The position numbers and the translations under genes are program-made. From contig USPJ01000085.1 in the NCBI GenBank assembly GCA_900556645.1, forward strand, positions 1-6,224: a stretch of DNA of 6,224 nt, read 5' to 3'. This stretch comes from an uncultured Lachnospiraceae bacterium. GTDB taxonomy: Bacteria > Bacillota_A > Clostridia > Lachnospirales > Lachnospiraceae. This document shows positions 5,764 through 6,224 of this stretch, piece by piece. The notes beneath the pieces were generated by a model, which did no database searches, was not told the origin of the DNA, and worked only from the letters and a program-made list of their open reading frames with translations. Positions within the stretch are counted from its first letter, which is position 1. Every line of letters starts with the position of its first letter.

Positions 5764-6224
5764 ATGAGTCTTACAAGTTTGACAGCGGTAGAGCTGGGAA
5801 AAAAGATAAAAGCAAAAGAAGTGACAGTAAAAGAAGCCCTGGAGGCGGTCTTTGCACAGATAGATAAGTCAGAAGAGATGATAAATAGTTATGTAAACTC
5901 ATATCGAGAGGAAGCCTTCCAAAAGGCGGAAGAGGTTCAGAAGAAAATTGATGCAGGTGAACTGACAGGACCTTTGGCGGGAGTTCCGGTAGCCATCAAA
6001 GATAATATCTGCACCAAAGGAATGACCACCACCTGTAGCTCCAAAATTCTCTATAATTTCGTGCCAACCTATACGGCACAGGCGGTGGAGAAGCTGGAGG
6101 CAGCCGGAGCGGTGATTATCGGAAAAACAAACATGGATGAATTTGCCATGGGAAGTACCACAGAGACTTCCGCCTATGGCATCACCAGAAATCCATGGAA
6201 TCTGGAACACGTACCAGGCGGTTC
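5764..6224 (+). CDS. gatA: Asp-tRNA(Asn)/Glu-tRNA(Gln) amidotransferase subunit A, 3' truncated by the window edge
   Basis: GatA is the amidase-signature glutaminase of GatCAB: it releases ammonia from glutamine and channels it to GatB. The frame runs from ATG 5764 to the end of the window with 153 complete codons and no stop. A full GatA is about 485-490 residues, so roughly the first third is visible. Lys79 in PVAIKDN is the first residue of the Ser-cisSer-Lys triad. [18 protein letters not shown] and RNPWN are typical amidase-signature segments. The window stops inside the GGS of the signature: residues 152-153 are Gly-Gly and the partial codon TC would begin the cis-Ser at 154. That number agrees with known GatA proteins. 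The nucleophile Ser (near 178) lies outside. gatB is expected next. Confidence 0.97.
   Translation, partial: MSLTSLTAVELGKKIKAKEVTVKEALEAVFAQIDKSEEMINSYVNSYREEAFQKAEEVQKKIDAGELTGPLAGVPVAIKDNICTKGMTTTCSSKILYNFVPTYTAQAVEKLEAAGAVIIGKTNMDEFAMGSTTETSAYGITRNPWNLEHVPGG

Noticed and set aside
5899..6210. Minus-strand frame 5899-6210
   Set aside because: It is antisense to the start of gatA, whose plus-strand frame has clear amidase-signature motifs and runs off the window.
1..6224. CRISPR arrays, insertion sequences, tRNA or rRNA genes, attachment sites
   Set aside because: No regularly spaced repeats, terminal inverted repeats, transposase-like frames, cloverleaf or rRNA-like sequence were seen on either strand.

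Overview
The window looks like chromosomal DNA of an anaerobic low-to-mid-GC Firmicute, most likely a clostridium of the Lachnospiraceae type. The grounds are strong AAGGAG/AGGAGG ribosome-binding sites, a T-box leader, a clostridial-style PurE, an M29 aminopeptidase, and a transamidation operon led by an archaeal-type aspartyl-tRNA synthetase. The genus assignment is inference; no marker gene is present.

Layout. Positions 1-1853 (+) hold the 3' part of an M29-family metallo-aminopeptidase with an N-terminal extension. It is followed after 47 nt by purE (1901-2401, +), which has no other purine gene beside it here. A strong hairpin at 2436-2463 separates purE from the convergent gene asnA (3499-2489, -), an ammonia-dependent asparagine synthetase. 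asnA has its own promoter and a leader of only about 40 nt. Starting about 35 bp from the asnA -10 and pointing the other way is a second promoter (-35 at 3584, -10 at 3607). It drives a T-box riboswitch leader (about 3620-3936), then aspS2 (4058-5389), gatC (5460-5753) and the start of gatA (5764 to the window end). gatB presumably follows outside the window.

How the genes fit together. The right half is the indirect pathway to Asn-tRNA(Asn), and possibly Gln-tRNA(Gln). A non-discriminating AspRS charges tRNA(Asn) with aspartate and GatCAB amidates it on the tRNA. The divergent asnA makes free asparagine from aspartate and ammonia. Two routes to the same amino acid therefore sit head to head, and only the tRNA-dependent one carries a tRNA-sensing leader.

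The most notable feature is the T-box specifier loop. It reads G-A-A-C, so a Glu codon (GAA) and an Asn codon (AAC) overlap by a one-base shift. This matches the dual-tRNA T-box described for the transamidation operon of Clostridium acetobutylicum. It suits an operon whose amidotransferase can serve both Asn and Gln formation. I do not see a wholly undescribed system. The less explained points are a second exact copy of the antiterminator 3' strand downstream of the terminator, the N-terminal extension of the aminopeptidase, and the isolated purE.
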